Shown here: piece by piece, positions 49,949 to 59,902 of the stretch
Layout: every line of letters starts with the position of its first letter
Position numbering within the stretch: the stretch's first letter is position 1
NCBI RefSeq assembly: GCF_039929605.1
Contig: NZ_JBDSQX010000017.1
Coordinates: forward strand, 1-64,000
Reading direction: 5' to 3'
Length of the DNA: 64,000 nucleotides
Source of the DNA: Pelomonas sp039929605
Lineage (GTDB): Bacteria; Pseudomonadota; Gammaproteobacteria; Burkholderiales; Burkholderiaceae_C
Position numbers and translations under genes: made by a program
Notes under the pieces: generated by a model
What the model saw: the letters and a program-made list of their open reading frames with translations, nothing else
What the model was told of the DNA's origin: nothing
The model's database searches: none

Positions 49949-52357
49949 TCATCGTTTGAAGAGGTCGAGGATCGACTTCTTCTCGTCGTCGGTTGCGGCC
50001 GGTGGTGCATTCGGCTCATTGGCGAGTTCGCGCACGCCGCTGCCGGCCGTGTACTCCTCGTAGAACCACTCGCCGTTCACGTTGACGACGCCTTCGGGCG
50101 GCGTCACTTCGTCGACCGGCTTGCCACGCAGCGCGAACTGCATGTACTCGATCCAGACCGGCAGGCTCAGGCCCCCGCCCGTTTCGCGGTCGCCGAGCTT
50201 GCGCGGCTGGTCGTAGCCGATCCAGACGATGGCGACGACATCCTTCTGGTAGCCGGCGAACCAGGCGTCCATCGAGTCGTTGGTCGTACCGGTCTTGCCG
50301 TAGATGTCGGGGCGCTTGAGCGTGGCTTGTGCGCGCGCTGCCGTGCCGCTGCGCGCGACCTCCTGCAGCAGGCTGCTCATCAGGAAGGCGTTGCGCGGCT
50401 CGATGGCGCGAGCGTTGTCCGTCAGCGTGACGGGCAGCGCCTCGTAGAGCAGCCGACCCTTGTTGTCAGTGATGCGGCTGATGAGCTGCGGGTTGACGCG
50501 AAAGCCGCCATTGGCGAACACCGAATAACCCTGGGCCATCTGCATCGGCGTGACGGAACCGGCGCCGAGCGCCATCGTCAGATAGGCCGGGTGCTTCTCG
50601 GCCTCGAAGCCGAAGCGCGTGATCCATTCCTGCGCGTAGCGCACGCCGATGGAGTTCAGCACGCGGATGGAGACCATGTTCTTGGATTTGGCCAGGGCCG
50701 TGTGCAGCGGCATCGGGCCTTCGAACTTGCCGTCGTAGTTTTTGGGCTCCCAGGGCTGGCTGCCGGTCGTGCCGGCGTCGAAGAACAACGGCGCGTCGTT
50801 GACGATCGTGGCGGGCGTGAAGCCCTTTTCCAGCGCGGCCGAGTAGATGAAGGGCTTGAAGCTGGAGCCCGGCTGGCGCCAGGCCTGAATGACGTGGTTG
50901 AACTTGTTCTTGGCGTAGTCGAAGCCGCCTACCAGGGCGCGCACCTGGCCGTTGTGCGGGTCCAGCGAGATGAAGGCGCCCTCCACCTCGGGCAACTGTG
51001 TGATGGTCCATTCGCCCCCGTCCTTCTGCTTCGCGCCCTTGACGACGCGGATGACCGCGCCGCGGCGAATGCGCGTCTTGGGGTTGCCCTTGTCGGACAG
51101 GCCGGACGTGGCGGGCCTCAGGCCCTCGCCGACGATGGTGATGGCGTCACCACTCTGCAGCACGGCCGTGACCTTCTTCGGATCGGCCTCCAGCACGACG
51201 GCTGCCAGCAATTCGTCGTTGGCGGGGTGGTCGGACAAAGCCTCGGCGATGCGCGAATCCAGCGCCTTGGCGTCGCCCGGCAGGTCGGCATAGGCCTCGG
51301 GGCCGCGGTAGACCTGGCGCTTCTCGTAGTCGAGGATACCTCGGCGCAGCGCGCGGTAGGCGGTGTTCTGCTCGTCGCTGTTCAGCGTCAGGTAGACGTT
51401 CAGGCCACGCGAATAGGCCTCGTCGCCGTACTGGCTGAAGATCAACTGGCGCGCCGCCTCGGCGACGAACTCCGCGTGCGTGGCCGACTCCTGTACTGGC
51501 CGGATGAGCAGCTTCTCGGCCTTGGCTTCATCGCGCTGCTCTTCGGTGATGTAGCCCGTCTCGTACATCCGTTCGATGATGTATTGCTGGCGGATGGTGG
51601 CGCGCTTGGGGTTGTTGATGGGGTTGTAGGCCGACGGCGCCTTGGGTAGGCCGGCCAGCATGGCGGCCTCGGCAATGCTCAGCTTGTCCAGGGTCTTGCC
51701 GAAGTACACCTCGCTGGCCGCAGCGAAGCCGTGCGCGCGGTGGCCCAGGAAGATCTGGTTCATGTAGATCTCGAGGATCTTTTCCTTGGGCAGGGCCGCT
51801 TCAATCTTGAGCGCCAGCAGGATCTCGTAGATCTTGCGGGTGAAGGTCTTCTCGGTCGACAGATAGAAGTTGCGGGCCAGTTGCATCGTGATCGTCGACG
51901 CGCCCTGGCTGCGCGACTCGCCGACGTTGGCCAGGCCGGCGCGGATGACGCCGAGGTAGTCCACACCGCCGTGCTGGTAGAAGCGCGCGTCCTCGATGGC
52001 CAGTACGGCCTCCTGCATCAGCTTGGGGATCTGCTGGATCGGCAGATAGCTGCGCCGCTCCTCGCCGAACTCGCCCAACAGCACCCCGTCGCTGGACAGC
52101 ACGCGCATCGGCAGCTTGGGGCGGTAGTCCGTCAAGCCGCCGATGTCAGGCAGGTTGGGGTAGGCCAGCGCGAGGCCCAGCCCCAGCAGCAAAGCCACCG
52201 CAGCAGCGCCGCCCGCCAGCAGGCCCAGGCCCCACAGGGCCAGATGACCCAGGCGGGCGCCGAGCGAGGCGGTCGCGCGGGAGGTGGGCGGGGAGCCGGC
52301 AGTTGCGGAGGCCGCAGCAGGGGCGCTGGGCGCAGCGGAGCGAGACTTGTCTTTCAT
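49949..52357 (-). CDS. mrcA: Penicillin-binding protein 1A (bifunctional transglycosylase/transpeptidase)
   Basis: 802 residues from ATG 52357. Ala/Ser-rich cytoplasmic tail, transmembrane helix (about 37-65), GT51 transglycosylase domain with AIEDARFYQHGGVD, STITMQLARNFYLS and KEKILEIYMNQIFLG; OB-like PCB_OB insert; transpeptidase domain with SxxK in PGSSFKPFIY, SxN in AKSKNMVSIR and KTG in YGKTGTTND. It builds and cross-links septal/lateral peptidoglycan. The frame to 52456 is open but reads into the A+T-rich divergent promoter region shared with pilM. Confidence 0.97.
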   Translation of the reverse strand: MKDKSRSAAPSAPAAASATAGSPPTSRATASLGARLGHLALWGLGLLAGGAAAVALLLGLGLALAYPNLPDIGGLTDYRPKLPMRVLSSDGVLLGEFGEERRSYLPIQQIPKLMQEAVLAIEDARFYQHGGVDYLGVIRAGLANVGESRSQGASTITMQLARNFYLSTEKTFTRKIYEILLALKIEAALPKEKILEIYMNQIFLGHRAHGFAAASEVYFGKTLDKLSIAEAAMLAGLPKAPSAYNPINNPKRATIRQQYIIERMYETGYITEEQRDEAKAEKLLIRPVQESATHAEFVAEAARQLIFSQYGDEAYSRGLNVYLTLNSDEQNTAYRALRRGILDYEKRQVYRGPEAYADLPGDAKALDSRIAEALSDHPANDELLAAVVLEADPKKVTAVLQSGDAITIVGEGLRPATSGLSDKGNPKTRIRRGAVIRVVKGAKQKDGGEWTITQLPEVEGAFISLDPHNGQVRALVGGFDYAKNKFNHVIQAWRQPGSSFKPFIYSAALEKGFTPATIVNDAPLFFDAGTTGSQPWEPKNYDGKFEGPMPLHTALAKSKNMVSIRVLNSIGVRYAQEWITRFGFEAEKHPAYLTMALGAGSVTPMQMAQGYSVFANGGFRVNPQLISRITDNKGRLLYEALPVTLTDNARAIEPRNAFLMSSLLQEVARSGTAARAQATLKRPDIYGKTGTTNDSMDAWFAGYQKDVVAIVWIGYDQPRKLGDRETGGGLSLPVWIEYMQFALRGKPVDEVTPPEGVVNVNGEWFYEEYTAGSGVRELANEPNAPPAATDDEKKSILDLFKR

Positions 52358-52640
52358 GTGCCGGCAAAGCGCGCCCGCAGGCGTGTGGGGATGAGTCGGG
52401 CGATTATAGGAAGCAGCATCTGGGCGCTCGCGTATACCGACCGTGTCCACAAACAACGTGTCAAACGACCGCTTTCCCTGTGTTTTTCAGGAGCTTGCAA
52501 TCTTGTTGAATCGTGTATGTTTAGCAACGTGGCGTTACCAGCGCGAGCCGGATTTCCGTTCGGAGTCAAAGGCTTTGCTGCTAGCATTGAAGTAACTTAT
52601 TAATAGTCGATACGTAACTGGCATATCGGGGACAAAGGGC

Positions 52641-53720
52641 ATGGGAATAATTGATGCACTTTTGGGGCGCACGCACCCTCCCATGATCGGTCTGGATATC
52701 AGCTCCTCCAGCGTCAAGCTGGTGGAGTTGAGCCAGACCAAGGGTGGCGAATTTGTGCTGGAGCGTTTTGCGAGCGAGCCCTTCGAAAAAGGCTGGATCG
52801 CGGACGGCCAGATCGAGAAATTTGACGAAGTGGCTGATGCCGTGCGCCGTGTCGTTGCCCGCAGCGGCAGCAAGACCCGCGATGCCGCCCTGGCCATGCC
52901 CCAGTCCGCCGTCATCACCAAGAAGATCATGCTGCCGGCCGGCCTGCGCGAGGAAGAGCTCGAGCTGCAGGTCGAAGCCGAAGCCAATCAATACATTCCG
53001 TTCTCGCTCGACGAGGTCAGCCTGGATTTCTGCGTCATGGGCCCCAGCCCGACGTCGGTCGGTGACGTCGAGGTGCTGATCGCCGCGTCCCGCAAGGATC
53101 GGGTCCAGGACAGGCAAGGTTTGGCCGAAGCCGCCGGCTTGCGGCCCGTCGTACTGGACATCGAATCGCATGCGTCGCGCATGGCCATGGGTCGCCTCAT
53201 CGCTGCGTTGCCAAACGCCGGCCGTGACGCACTTGTCGCCCTCTTCGAAATCGGCGCCGACACCACCAGCCTGAAGGTACTGCGCGACGACGAACTGCTC
53301 TACGACCGCGACCAGTCCTTCGGTGGCGCTCAACTGACGCAACTCATCTCGCGCCAGTACGGCTTCTCCTTCGAAGAGGCCGAGCAGAAGAAGTTGTCCA
53401 GCGATCTTCCTGAGGACTACGAGACCGGCGTGTTGACCCCCTTCGTCGACAGCCTGTCGCAGGAAATCGGCCGGGCGCTGCAGTACTTCTTTACCAGCAC
53501 GCCGCACCACAAGGTCCATTACGTGATGCTCGCCGGTGGCACGGCGACACTGCCCGGGCTCAAGGAGCGCGTGACCGACCTGACCGGCTTCGCCTGCATG
53601 GTGGTGAATCCATTCGACAACATGGGCCTGGCCTCAACGGTGCGCGAATCCAAGCTGCAGCGTGAGGCGCCGTCCTATCTCACCGCCTGCGGCCTCGCGA
53701 TGCGGAGGTTCTTCCAGTGA
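52641..53720 (+). CDS. pilM: Type IV pilus inner-membrane platform protein PilM
   Basis: 359 residues, actin-like cytoplasmic protein: IGLDISSSSVKLVELSQ (phosphate 1 region), PAGLREEELELQVEAEANQYIPF, FEIGADTTSLKVLRDDEL and MLAGGTATLPGLKERV. It binds the N-terminal tail of PilN. First of pilMNOPQ. The 283-bp divergent region to mrcA is A+T-rich and must hold promoters for both, but I could not choose one with confidence. Confidence 0.97.
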   Translation: MGIIDALLGRTHPPMIGLDISSSSVKLVELSQTKGGEFVLERFASEPFEKGWIADGQIEKFDEVADAVRRVVARSGSKTRDAALAMPQSAVITKKIMLPAGLREEELELQVEAEANQYIPFSLDEVSLDFCVMGPSPTSVGDVEVLIAASRKDRVQDRQGLAEAAGLRPVVLDIESHASRMAMGRLIAALPNAGRDALVALFEIGADTTSLKVLRDDELLYDRDQSFGGAQLTQLISRQYGFSFEEAEQKKLSSDLPEDYETGVLTPFVDSLSQEIGRALQYFFTSTPHHKVHYVMLAGGTATLPGLKERVTDLTGFACMVVNPFDNMGLASTVRESKLQREAPSYLTACGLAMRRFFQ

Positions 53721-54319
53721 TCCTGATCAACCTGCTGCCTTACCGTGAGGAAAGGCGCAAGCGGCGCAAGGCCGCGTTCTTCGCGGGGATGGGCCTGGCT
53801 GCCGTTGTCGGCGCGGGCATCGTCGTGGCCGTCTATCTGCTGCTGCAGTTCCTGACGCAGGAGCAGCAGTCGCACAACCAGTACATCCAGAGCGAGATCA
53901 CGCGCCTGGAAGCGCAGATCAAGGACATCGCCAACCTCAAGGCGGAGATCGAGTCGCTGAAGTCGCGCCAGCGCGCGGTGGAAGACCTGCAGACCGACCG
54001 CAACACGCCCGTGCAGTTGCTCAACGACCTGGCACGGCTGGCGCCTGAAGGGATCTACCTCACCGCCATCCGCCAGGCCGACAAGGTCGTCACGGTCAGC
54101 GGTATCGCCCAGACCAATGAACGGGTCTCCGAGTTCCTGCGCAACGTGTCGCGCGGCTCGGAATGGCTGGAAAAGCCGGACCTCATCGAGGTGAAGCTGG
54201 CGAATGTGACGGCCAACACGCGCGACCAACGCCGGCTGCTGGACTTCTCCATGAAGGTCTCGATCAAGGCGCCGCCGCGTGACCCTGCATCGGCCGCTTC
54301 CGCACCCAAGAAGGGCTGA
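53717..54319 (+). CDS. pilN: Type IV pilus assembly protein PilN
   Basis: 200 residues from a GTG overlapping the pilM stop (GTGA). The N-terminal INLLPYREERRKRRK is the segment that docks in PilM; transmembrane helix about 22-45; coiled coil (SEITRLEAQIKDIANLKAEI); ferredoxin-like periplasmic domain. It links the platform to PilO and PilP. Confidence 0.97.
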   Translation: MILINLLPYREERRKRRKAAFFAGMGLAAVVGAGIVVAVYLLLQFLTQEQQSHNQYIQSEITRLEAQIKDIANLKAEIESLKSRQRAVEDLQTDRNTPVQLLNDLARLAPEGIYLTAIRQADKVVTVSGIAQTNERVSEFLRNVSRGSEWLEKPDLIEVKLANVTANTRDQRRLLDFSMKVSIKAPPRDPASAASAPKKG

Positions 54320-54324
54320 TCGAC

Positions 54325-55011
54325 ATGGCCACTTCCAAGTCCATTCCCAAGTTCGATGTGAACGCCTGGTTTGCAGACTTCGCAAGCCAGTTCAAGGATC
54401 TGAATTTCAAGGAGCCCGGGCAATGGCCCTGGGCGCCCAAGCTCGCCAGCGCGCTCGTCGTGATGCTGGTCGTCGTTGGCGCCGGCTATGTCGTCCTGCT
54501 ACAGGACGAACAGGACCGCCTGGAAGCCGAGCACAACCGCGAGCCGCAGCTGCGCGAGGACTTCCGCAACAAGCTCGGTCAGGCCGTCAACCTGCCAGAG
54601 CTGCGCAAGCAGAAGAGCCAGGTCGAGGAGTACGTGACCCAGCTCGAAAAGCAGTTGCCCGGCAAGGCGGAGATCGACTCCCTGCTGTCCGACATCAGCA
54701 GCGCCGGCGTCGGCCGCGGCCTGCAGTTCGAGCTGTTCCGGCCGGGGCAGATCCTCGTCAAGGATTACTACGCCGAGCTGCCGATCGCGCTGCGCGTGTC
54801 GGGTCGCTATCACGACATCGGCGCCTTCGCGGCCGACGTGTCCAACCTGTCACGCATCGTCACGCTGCACAACCTCGTCGTCGTCGCACCGGCGGCTCCG
54901 AACAGCCCGCTCAGCATGGAAGCGACCGCGCGCACCTACCGCTACCTGGACCCGACGGAAGTGGCTGAACAGCGCAAGGCTGCGGCCAAGGCCGCAGGGG
55001 GCAAGAAATGA
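54325..55011 (+). CDS. pilO: Type IV pilus assembly protein PilO
   Basis: 228 residues. Cytoplasmic N-terminus with FADFASQFKDLNFKEPGQWP, transmembrane helix (about 38-55, ALVVMLVVVGAGYVVLL), coiled coil (LRKQKSQVEEYVTQLEKQL) and a ferredoxin-like domain. It heterodimerises with PilN and contacts PilP. It overlaps pilP by 4 bp. Confidence 0.97.
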   Translation: MATSKSIPKFDVNAWFADFASQFKDLNFKEPGQWPWAPKLASALVVMLVVVGAGYVVLLQDEQDRLEAEHNREPQLREDFRNKLGQAVNLPELRKQKSQVEEYVTQLEKQLPGKAEIDSLLSDISSAGVGRGLQFELFRPGQILVKDYYAELPIALRVSGRYHDIGAFAADVSNLSRIVTLHNLVVVAPAAPNSPLSMEATARTYRYLDPTEVAEQRKAAAKAAGGKK

Positions 55012-55532
55012 GGCGCCAGCTGATTTGCGTGGCCGCGCTAGCGGCCCTGGCCGGCTGCGGCGGCGACATGGACGAACTGCGCCAGTGGATGGATCAGCAG
55101 CGCAAGGAGGCCAAGCCTTCGGTCACGCCGCTGCTGCCGCCCAAGAAGTTCCTGCCGCAGCCCTATGAATCGAGCGCCGGTGTCGAGCCCTTCAGCACGC
55201 AGAAGCTCAGCGTCGCCATCAAGCAGGAAGCTGCCCAGCCCAATTCGCTGCTGACCGCCGAGATCAATCGGCGCAAGGAGCCGCTGGAAGCCTACCCGCT
55301 GGACAGCATGGCGATGGTGGGCAGCCTGACGCGTGACAACCGGCGCTACGCGCTGCTGCACGTCGACAACCTGCTTTACCAAGTCAAGTCCGGGGATTAC
55401 CTCGGTCAGAACTTCGGTCGCGTTACCAAGATTAGCGAGACCGAAATCACGTTGCGAGAAGTCGTCCAGGACGCTGCGGGCGAGTGGATTGAACGCACCA
55501 GTACCCTCCAGCTACAGGAGAAGGGACGATGA
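55008..55532 (+). CDS. pilP: Type IV pilus lipoprotein PilP
   Basis: 174 residues. Lipoprotein signal RRQLICVAALAALAGC, disordered linker with DELRQWMDQQRKEAKPS, and the folded HR-like domain (about 95-170: LDSMAMVGSLTRDNRRYALL, YQVKSGDYLGQNFGRV). It couples PilN/PilO to the PilQ secretin. It overlaps pilQ by 4 bp. Confidence 0.97.
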   Translation: MRRQLICVAALAALAGCGGDMDELRQWMDQQRKEAKPSVTPLLPPKKFLPQPYESSAGVEPFSTQKLSVAIKQEAAQPNSLLTAEINRRKEPLEAYPLDSMAMVGSLTRDNRRYALLHVDNLLYQVKSGDYLGQNFGRVTKISETEITLREVVQDAAGEWIERTSTLQLQEKGR

Positions 55533-57712
55533 AGACATTGCAGGAGAAAAAGGCTATGGGCCGTAGCTGGATGCTGGGGGTTGCCGTCGCGCTGTTGAGC
55601 GCCCCCGCCGCGTGGGCACAGACGCAGATCCGTGCCATCAACACCAGCCAGCAGGCCGGTGTTGATGTCGTGCGCATTGAACTGAGCGAACCGCTGTCGG
55701 CCGTGCCGACCGGATTCACGGTGCAGACGCCGCCACGCATTGCGATCGACTTGCCCGGCGTTGTCAACGCCATCGGCCGTAACGTCGTCGACATCAACCA
55801 GGGCAATCTGCGCTCGGCCAACGTGGCCCAGGCGGGGGACCGCTCGCGCGTCGTGCTGAACCTGCGTCAGGCGTCGACCTACAGTGCCAAGCTGGAGGGC
55901 AGCGCCCTCGTGCTGGTGCTGAATGCCACGGCGTCCGCAGCGCAGGCGCCCGGCGAGCCGGTGCACTTTGCGCAGAGCTTGAACAACGCGCCCCAGCCCT
56001 TGCACGACATCGACTTCCGTCGCGGCGCCGATGGTGCTGGCCGCGTCGTCGTCAACCTGCCGAGCAATCAGGTGGGTGTCGACATCCAGCAGCAGGGCCA
56101 GGGCCTCGTCGTCGAGTTCCTACGCTCCAGCCTGCCGGAAAACCTGCGCCGCAAGATCGATGTGACCGACTTCGGCACGCCGGTGCAGACGATCACGACG
56201 ACGCAGTCGGGTGACCGCGTGCGCATGATCGTCGAGCCCAAGGGCAACTGGGAGCACAGCGCCTACCAGAGCGACAACCAGTTCGTGCTCGAAGTCAGGC
56301 AACAGAAGATCGACCCCAACAAGCTGACGCAGGGGCCAGGCTTCGCGGGTGACAAGTTGTCGCTGAACTTCCAGAACATCGAAGTTCGGGCGCTGTTGCA
56401 AGTCATTGCGGACTTCACCAACTTCAACGTCGTCACCAGCGACACCGTCACCGGCAACGTCACGCTGCGGCTGAAGGACGTGCCCTGGGACCAGGCGCTG
56501 GACATCATCATGCAGGCGAAGGGCCTGGGCCTGAGGAAGTCGGGCAACGTGCTGTGGATTGCGCCCAAGGACGAACTGGCCGCGAAGGAAAAGCTCGACC
56601 TCGAATCCAAGGCCGCGATCGCCCAGCTTGAGCCGGTTCGCACCCAGTCGTTCCAGCTCAACTACGTGAAGGCCGAAGAGATCGCCAAGGGGCTGACCGG
56701 GCAGAGCATCGGCTCCAATTCCGGTGGCGGCAGCGGCGGTGGTAGCGGTGGTTCGGGTTCCGGCACGAAGATCCTGTCGCCGCGCGGCAGCGTCATCTCC
56801 GAGTCGCGGACCAACCAGCTCTTTGTGTCGGACATCCCGAGCAAGCTCGAAGAAATCCAGGCCATGATCGCCAAGATCGACATCCCGGTGCGCCAGGTGC
56901 TGATCGAGGCGCGCATCGTCGAAGCCAACGATCGCTTCGGCCGGTCGCTGGGCGTCAAACTCGGTGGCAGCGACCTGCGCGGTCAGCAGGGCGGTATTCC
57001 AGGCTACAACGTGGGCGGCAGCAACTACGTCACTGTCGGCGGCAACTACAACGCGGTCGGTTCGCAGACCAACCAGGGCGCAGCGGCCAGCTACAACAAC
57101 ACCAACTTCGTCAACCTGCCGGCGAACACGTCGTCGGACAGCTTTGCCGGCGCGGTGGCACAGACGGTCGCCGTGTCCCTGTTCAGCGCCACAGCCAACC
57201 GCTTCCTGAACCTGGAGCTGTCGGCCCTGGAGTCGGACGGCAAGGGCAAGGTCGTGTCCAGCCCGCGCATCATCACGGCCGATCAGGTCAAGGCCATCAT
57301 CGAGCAGGGTGAAGAGCTGCCCTACCAGGTGGCCACGGCCAGTGGTGCCACGTCCATCGCCTTCCGCAAGGCCAACCTCAAGCTCGAGGTCACACCGCAG
57401 ATCACGCCCGAAGGCAGCGTCATCTTGAACGTGGACGTCAACAAGGACAGCCGCGGCACGCTGACGCCCCAGGGCTATGCCATCAACACCAAGCACGCGC
57501 AAACGCAGGTGCTGGTGGAGAACGGCGGCACGGTCGTCATCGGTGGCATCTATACGCAGGACGAAGGCGAGACCATCAACAAGGTGCCTTTCCTGGGCGA
57601 CGTGCCCTTCCTGGGCAACCTGTTCAAGAACAAGACGCGCACGACCTCCAAGACCGAGCTCTTGATCTTCCTGACGCCCAAGGTCGTCAGTGAGCGGGCC
57701 GCGGTGCGTTAA
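55529..57712 (+). CDS. pilQ: Type IV pilus secretin PilQ
   Basis: 727 residues. Signal peptide ending PAAWAQ, two AMIN domains that bind peptidoglycan (about 30-130 and 150-250), STN/N0 (LNFQNIEVRALLQVIADFTN, about 275-330), N1 with a Gly/Ser-rich loop (GSNSGGGSGGGSGGSGSG), and the secretin core (from about 440; VVSSPRIITADQVKAIIEQG, GGIYTQDEGETINKVPFLGD). It forms the outer-membrane pore for pili. A short stem, GTGCG / CGCAC plus TTTT (57738-57754), may be a weak terminator. Confidence 0.97.
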   Translation: MKTLQEKKAMGRSWMLGVAVALLSAPAAWAQTQIRAINTSQQAGVDVVRIELSEPLSAVPTGFTVQTPPRIAIDLPGVVNAIGRNVVDINQGNLRSANVAQAGDRSRVVLNLRQASTYSAKLEGSALVLVLNATASAAQAPGEPVHFAQSLNNAPQPLHDIDFRRGADGAGRVVVNLPSNQVGVDIQQQGQGLVVEFLRSSLPENLRRKIDVTDFGTPVQTITTTQSGDRVRMIVEPKGNWEHSAYQSDNQFVLEVRQQKIDPNKLTQGPGFAGDKLSLNFQNIEVRALLQVIADFTNFNVVTSDTVTGNVTLRLKDVPWDQALDIIMQAKGLGLRKSGNVLWIAPKDELAAKEKLDLESKAAIAQLEPVRTQSFQLNYVKAEEIAKGLTGQSIGSNSGGGSGGGSGGSGSGTKILSPRGSVISESRTNQLFVSDIPSKLEEIQAMIAKIDIPVRQVLIEARIVEANDRFGRSLGVKLGGSDLRGQQGGIPGYNVGGSNYVTVGGNYNAVGSQTNQGAAASYNNTNFVNLPANTSSDSFAGAVAQTVAVSLFSATANRFLNLELSALESDGKGKVVSSPRIITADQVKAIIEQGEELPYQVATASGATSIAFRKANLKLEVTPQITPEGSVILNVDVNKDSRGTLTPQGYAINTKHAQTQVLVENGGTVVIGGIYTQDEGETINKVPFLGDVPFLGNLFKNKTRTTSKTELLIFLTPKVVSERAAVR

Positions 57713-57778
57713 CGAAACCCCTGAATGAACTGACGATGTGCGCGCCGCACTTTTGGCAGCGCACGGGAGCGAGCAAAG

Positions 57779-59902
57779 ATGATTAAGCTTGATGTCTGGA
57801 GCCGAGGCTCGAAGCGTGCACTGTTAGGCGCACTGTTGGTGGTCGCCTTGGCAGCATGTGGTGGTGGTGGCGGCAGTGCGGGGGAACCGGTCATCGGCCC
57901 TGGCAGCGGAGCATCCGGCCCTTCGGGCGCAGCCTCTGCGGTGGCGGCGGACTTGGTGGTCGTGTTGAGCAAGACCACGATGACGAATTCCGGCGCCGAT
58001 TCGGTGACTGCCACGGTCACCTCAATCGACGCCAATCGGGTTGTAGTCGGCAGCGTTCCGGTCAGTTTCACAGTTGATGCGAAAGCGGTGGTGACGCCCG
58101 CTGGCACGGCTACTGATGCCAAGACTGGCGTGCTTTCTGCCACCATCACGCAAGGGGACGATTCAACGGTGCGGCCGGTTACGGTCACCGTCACTTCAGG
58201 CGCGATCTCTCGTACCGTGTCTTTCAGTGTCGTGCAGAGTTCGTCGACAACAAACCCGCAGGCTAATGATCTGACGTTGAGCCTGAGTGCAACCAATATT
58301 GACAATTCGGGCAGCAAGACGGTCATTGCAACGGCGACCGCAGTGGACGCCAATCGGAATGCCTTGGCAGGCATCCCTGTGCAATTGTCTGTATTGGATG
58401 CGAGTGCATTCCTTGCGCCGGCGCCTTCGAATCAGACGAATGCCAACGGCCAAGTGACCGGCACGGTCAACATCGGTGCGGACCGCTCCAACAGGCCGGT
58501 CACAGTGGTTGCCACCAGCGGAACATTGACCCGCACCGTTGCCTTTCAGGTCACCGGCGCCCAATTCTCTCAAGCAAGCCCGGTGCCGGCAGTGGTGGCA
58601 GCGGGTGCAGCTGGCACTGTGCAATACACGCTGACGGATGTGAACAGTATTGCGATGGCTGGCGTGCCCATTAGCGTTTCCGGTAGCGGCGTCGTCAGCG
58701 CGACTGCCAAGACTAATCTGAATGGTTCCTACACGTTCCCCTACACGGCACCGAATGCGCCGGGAACCAACCTGACGATCACCGCATTGGCGGGCGGCGT
58801 CGAGTCCATCGTGGTGGTGGCAATCCCTGGCGGCGGGAGCACGACGGTGCCCGTTGCGGCGGTGCCCGTCGCAAAGACGCTCAACCTGTCGGCAGACGTC
58901 GTGGCGGTCAACACCGGCACCACTGGCAATCAGGTGACAGTCAACGCCTTCTTCAGGGACGCTAACAATGTTCCCGTTCCCAATGTTCGCGTGTTGTTTG
59001 GAGTGACTGGTGACAACCAGACCGGCACGATCGGTTCAGGGCGGAACACGGTGTTGTCAGATGCGTCGGGCACCGCCTCCACCACCTATTCTCCTGGCGC
59101 CGTCAGCAGTCCCACGAACGGCGTCACTGTGCAGGCATGCTGGAAGAGGACCGACTTCGCGCCGACCGATACCCCGGCCAATTGCACCGCCGCAGGTGGT
59201 GAACTGTTGACCACGACGCTGACAATCGTCTCAAACCCGGTATCGATCTCGATTGGTACGGACAACACGTTAACGGACGGTGCTTCAGGGCTGACTTACG
59301 TTAAGAAATACGTCATTCTGGTGGTCGACTCCGCTGGCAACCCCAAGTCCGACGTGCAGATCACGCCTTCGCTGGACCTCGGCGGTTATGGCAAAGGCTA
59401 TTGGGTCTACAACACCGTCTCGAAGAAGTGGGAACGAAAGTCAGACTTCGGCACCGTCGGATTGCTGGCCGCGACCTGCCCCAACGAGGACTTGAACCGC
59501 AACGGGGTTATTGACACGGGCGAAGACATCAACGGCAACAAGCAACTGGACTCGCGCAAGTCTGACGTTGCTATCACCTTGCTCGGCGCGACAAAGACTG
59601 ATGCCAACGGTATCGCTGTGCTGCAGGTGGAATACCCGAAAAGTCTGGCCAGTTGGGTGAGCTACAAAATCACCGTGACTGCCGCTGGAGTGCTCAGCCC
59701 GCCTGCTTACTACCCGCTGGGGGTCCCGGTGTCTTTGCCTTCGAAGTCAGCGAACGAGCTGGGTAGCGCGACGGCTGTGACTGACTATCTTTACACCTAC
59801 GTGTGGCTCCCCGTGGCGGCGGACGCCATCGCAGCGGAAGGAGATCCGTCATTCAAGATCAGTCCTTATGGCATCTCGGACAAGTGCACAGAGGCGAAAT
59901 GA
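57779..59902 (+). CDS. Ig-like (Big_1) repeat lipoprotein with dockerin-like calcium loop
   Basis: 707 residues. Lipobox in LLVVALAAC, a Gly/Ser/Ala-rich linker, then about five tandem Ig-like domains of around 100 residues recognisable by SKTTMTNSGADSVTATVT, SATNIDNSGSKTVIATAT and DANGxA-type turns, as in bacterial Ig-like domain 1 (intimin/invasin type). Residues 571-582, DLNRNGVIDTGE, fit an EF-hand/dockerin loop, with a second partial loop following. A surface or envelope structural role is expected. Base composition looks less G+C-rich than pilQ and aroB on either side. It sits between pilQ and aroK and its 3' end overlaps aroK. Confidence 0.85.
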   Translation: MIKLDVWSRGSKRALLGALLVVALAACGGGGGSAGEPVIGPGSGASGPSGAASAVAADLVVVLSKTTMTNSGADSVTATVTSIDANRVVVGSVPVSFTVDAKAVVTPAGTATDAKTGVLSATITQGDDSTVRPVTVTVTSGAISRTVSFSVVQSSSTTNPQANDLTLSLSATNIDNSGSKTVIATATAVDANRNALAGIPVQLSVLDASAFLAPAPSNQTNANGQVTGTVNIGADRSNRPVTVVATSGTLTRTVAFQVTGAQFSQASPVPAVVAAGAAGTVQYTLTDVNSIAMAGVPISVSGSGVVSATAKTNLNGSYTFPYTAPNAPGTNLTITALAGGVESIVVVAIPGGGSTTVPVAAVPVAKTLNLSADVVAVNTGTTGNQVTVNAFFRDANNVPVPNVRVLFGVTGDNQTGTIGSGRNTVLSDASGTASTTYSPGAVSSPTNGVTVQACWKRTDFAPTDTPANCTAAGGELLTTTLTIVSNPVSISIGTDNTLTDGASGLTYVKKYVILVVDSAGNPKSDVQITPSLDLGGYGKGYWVYNTVSKKWERKSDFGTVGLLAATCPNEDLNRNGVIDTGEDINGNKQLDSRKSDVAITLLGATKTDANGIAVLQVEYPKSLASWVSYKITVTAAGVLSPPAYYPLGVPVSLPSKSANELGSATAVTDYLYTYVWLPVAADAIAAEGDPSFKISPYGISDKCTEAK

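Noticed and set aside
52458..52640. Sigma-54 type promoter upstream of pilM
   Set aside because: TGGCATATCGGGGAC lacks the -12 GC element at the right spacing; no other promoter could be preferred by eye.
57738..57754. Strong terminator after pilQ
   Set aside because: Stem of only five pairs and four T; too weak to list as a separate feature.
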